Shown here piece after piece: positions 63,919 through 64,000 of a DNA stretch of 64,000 bases (positions are counted from its first letter, which is position 1; each line of letters begins with the position of its first letter). The notes below the pieces were generated by a model. It was not told the DNA's origin and searched no databases. It saw only the letters and a program-made list of their open reading frames with translations. Source of the DNA: Methylotenera sp. (GTDB lineage: Bacteria; Pseudomonadota; Gammaproteobacteria; Burkholderiales; Methylophilaceae); NCBI RefSeq assembly GCF_030684185.1, contig NZ_JAUXOY010000017.1:120178-184177 (forward strand), written 5' to 3'. The position numbers and the translations under genes were made by a program.

Positions 63919-64000
63919 TGAGATTTTTACTACTGTTTTTGCATAGATGATTTTCTTCGGTAGCTGCCTCCTTCACACTGAATGATGGTGGCATGATGAA
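63908..64000 (-). CDS. partial CDS at right edge, possible transposase C-terminus
   Basis: Open frame to the window edge ending FIMPPSFSVKEAATEENH...LSVN with a TAG at 63908-63910. It ends within the repeat structure, as the last gene of an insertion sequence often does next to its terminal repeats. No family is recognised from 30 residues. Confidence 0.3.
   Translation of the reverse strand, partial: FIMPPSFSVKEAATEENHLCKNSSKNLSVN

Overview
The window reads as chromosomal DNA of a betaproteobacterium, most likely a methylotroph of the Methylophilaceae (Methylotenera/Methylobacillus type). The reasons are moderate to low GC, a complete eps locus of the kind described for methanolan in Methylobacillus (epsA, epsD, epsE, epsF, epsG, exosortase B, epsI, epsL), and two PEP-CTERM proteins with the C-terminus typical of that group. 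The taxonomic call is inference from gene content; no rRNA or tRNA gene was seen.

Layout. (1) 1-6771, minus strand: seven genes and the start of an eighth of an aryl-polyene/xanthomonadin-like lipid operon (acyl carrier protein, membrane protein, AMP ligase, hot-dog dehydratase, LpxL-like acyltransferase, LolA-like carrier, MMPL exporter). (2) 7-16 kb: a mixed region with two PEP-CTERM proteins, dodecin, a trypsin-like protease with a repeat tail, thioredoxin 2, a DUF2934 protein and a large SNF2/SWIM helicase. The helicase is flanked by gene remnants: an IS200/IS605 tnpA end and a frameshifted Phd/YefM antitoxin on its left, and a HVO_A0114-type DNA-binding protein with in-frame stops on its right. 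(3) 15.9-43.6 kb, minus strand: the main exopolysaccharide operon. Its upstream half (epsL, TIGR03790 protein, CPBP protease, epsD, E, F, G, xrtB, epsI) is the assembly, export and exosortase machine. Its downstream half holds glycosyltransferases, two flippases, a polymerase-like protein, a methyltransferase, acetyltransferases, a beta-helix protein, a phosphoethanolamine transferase and a phosphotransferase-like protein. (4) 44.4-51 kb, plus strand: two polyprenyl-phosphate sugar transferases that start the polymer, a VanZ-like protein, the LuxR-type regulator epsA behind a good sigma-54 promoter match, a polysaccharide deacetylase and a glycosyltransferase. (5) 51.1-58.5 kb, minus strand: galE, an ExeA-like ATPase, a second WecG-type transferase, more GT2 enzymes and LbetaH acetyltransferases, with a truncated GT4 remnant between them. 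(6) 58.9-60.5 kb: a wecE-type aminotransferase and a GT2 gene cut off at about 60.5 kb. (7) 60.5-64 kb: a very AT-rich integrated element with a P4-type integrase, an AlpA-type regulator, a secreted orphan and a truncated primase-like gene, and at the far right what may be the end of an insertion sequence.

How it works together (inference from families). Sugars are loaded on undecaprenyl phosphate by the two priming transferases, extended by GT2/GT4/WecG enzymes, decorated by acetyl-, methyl- and perhaps phosphoethanolamine transferases, flipped and polymerised, and exported through EpsE/EpsF/EpsG/EpsL. Exosortase B sorts PEP-CTERM proteins, two of which lie at 7.1 and 15.1 kb. Those two genes share a palindrome directly abutting the -35 box and near-identical terminators, which points to one activator controlling them; the LuxR-type EpsA is a candidate, untested. 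The most interesting points are this shared promoter element, the sigma-54 promoter of epsA, the remnants around the helicase, a 66-bp in-frame duplication inside a methyltransferase, and the double truncation at 60.5 kb.
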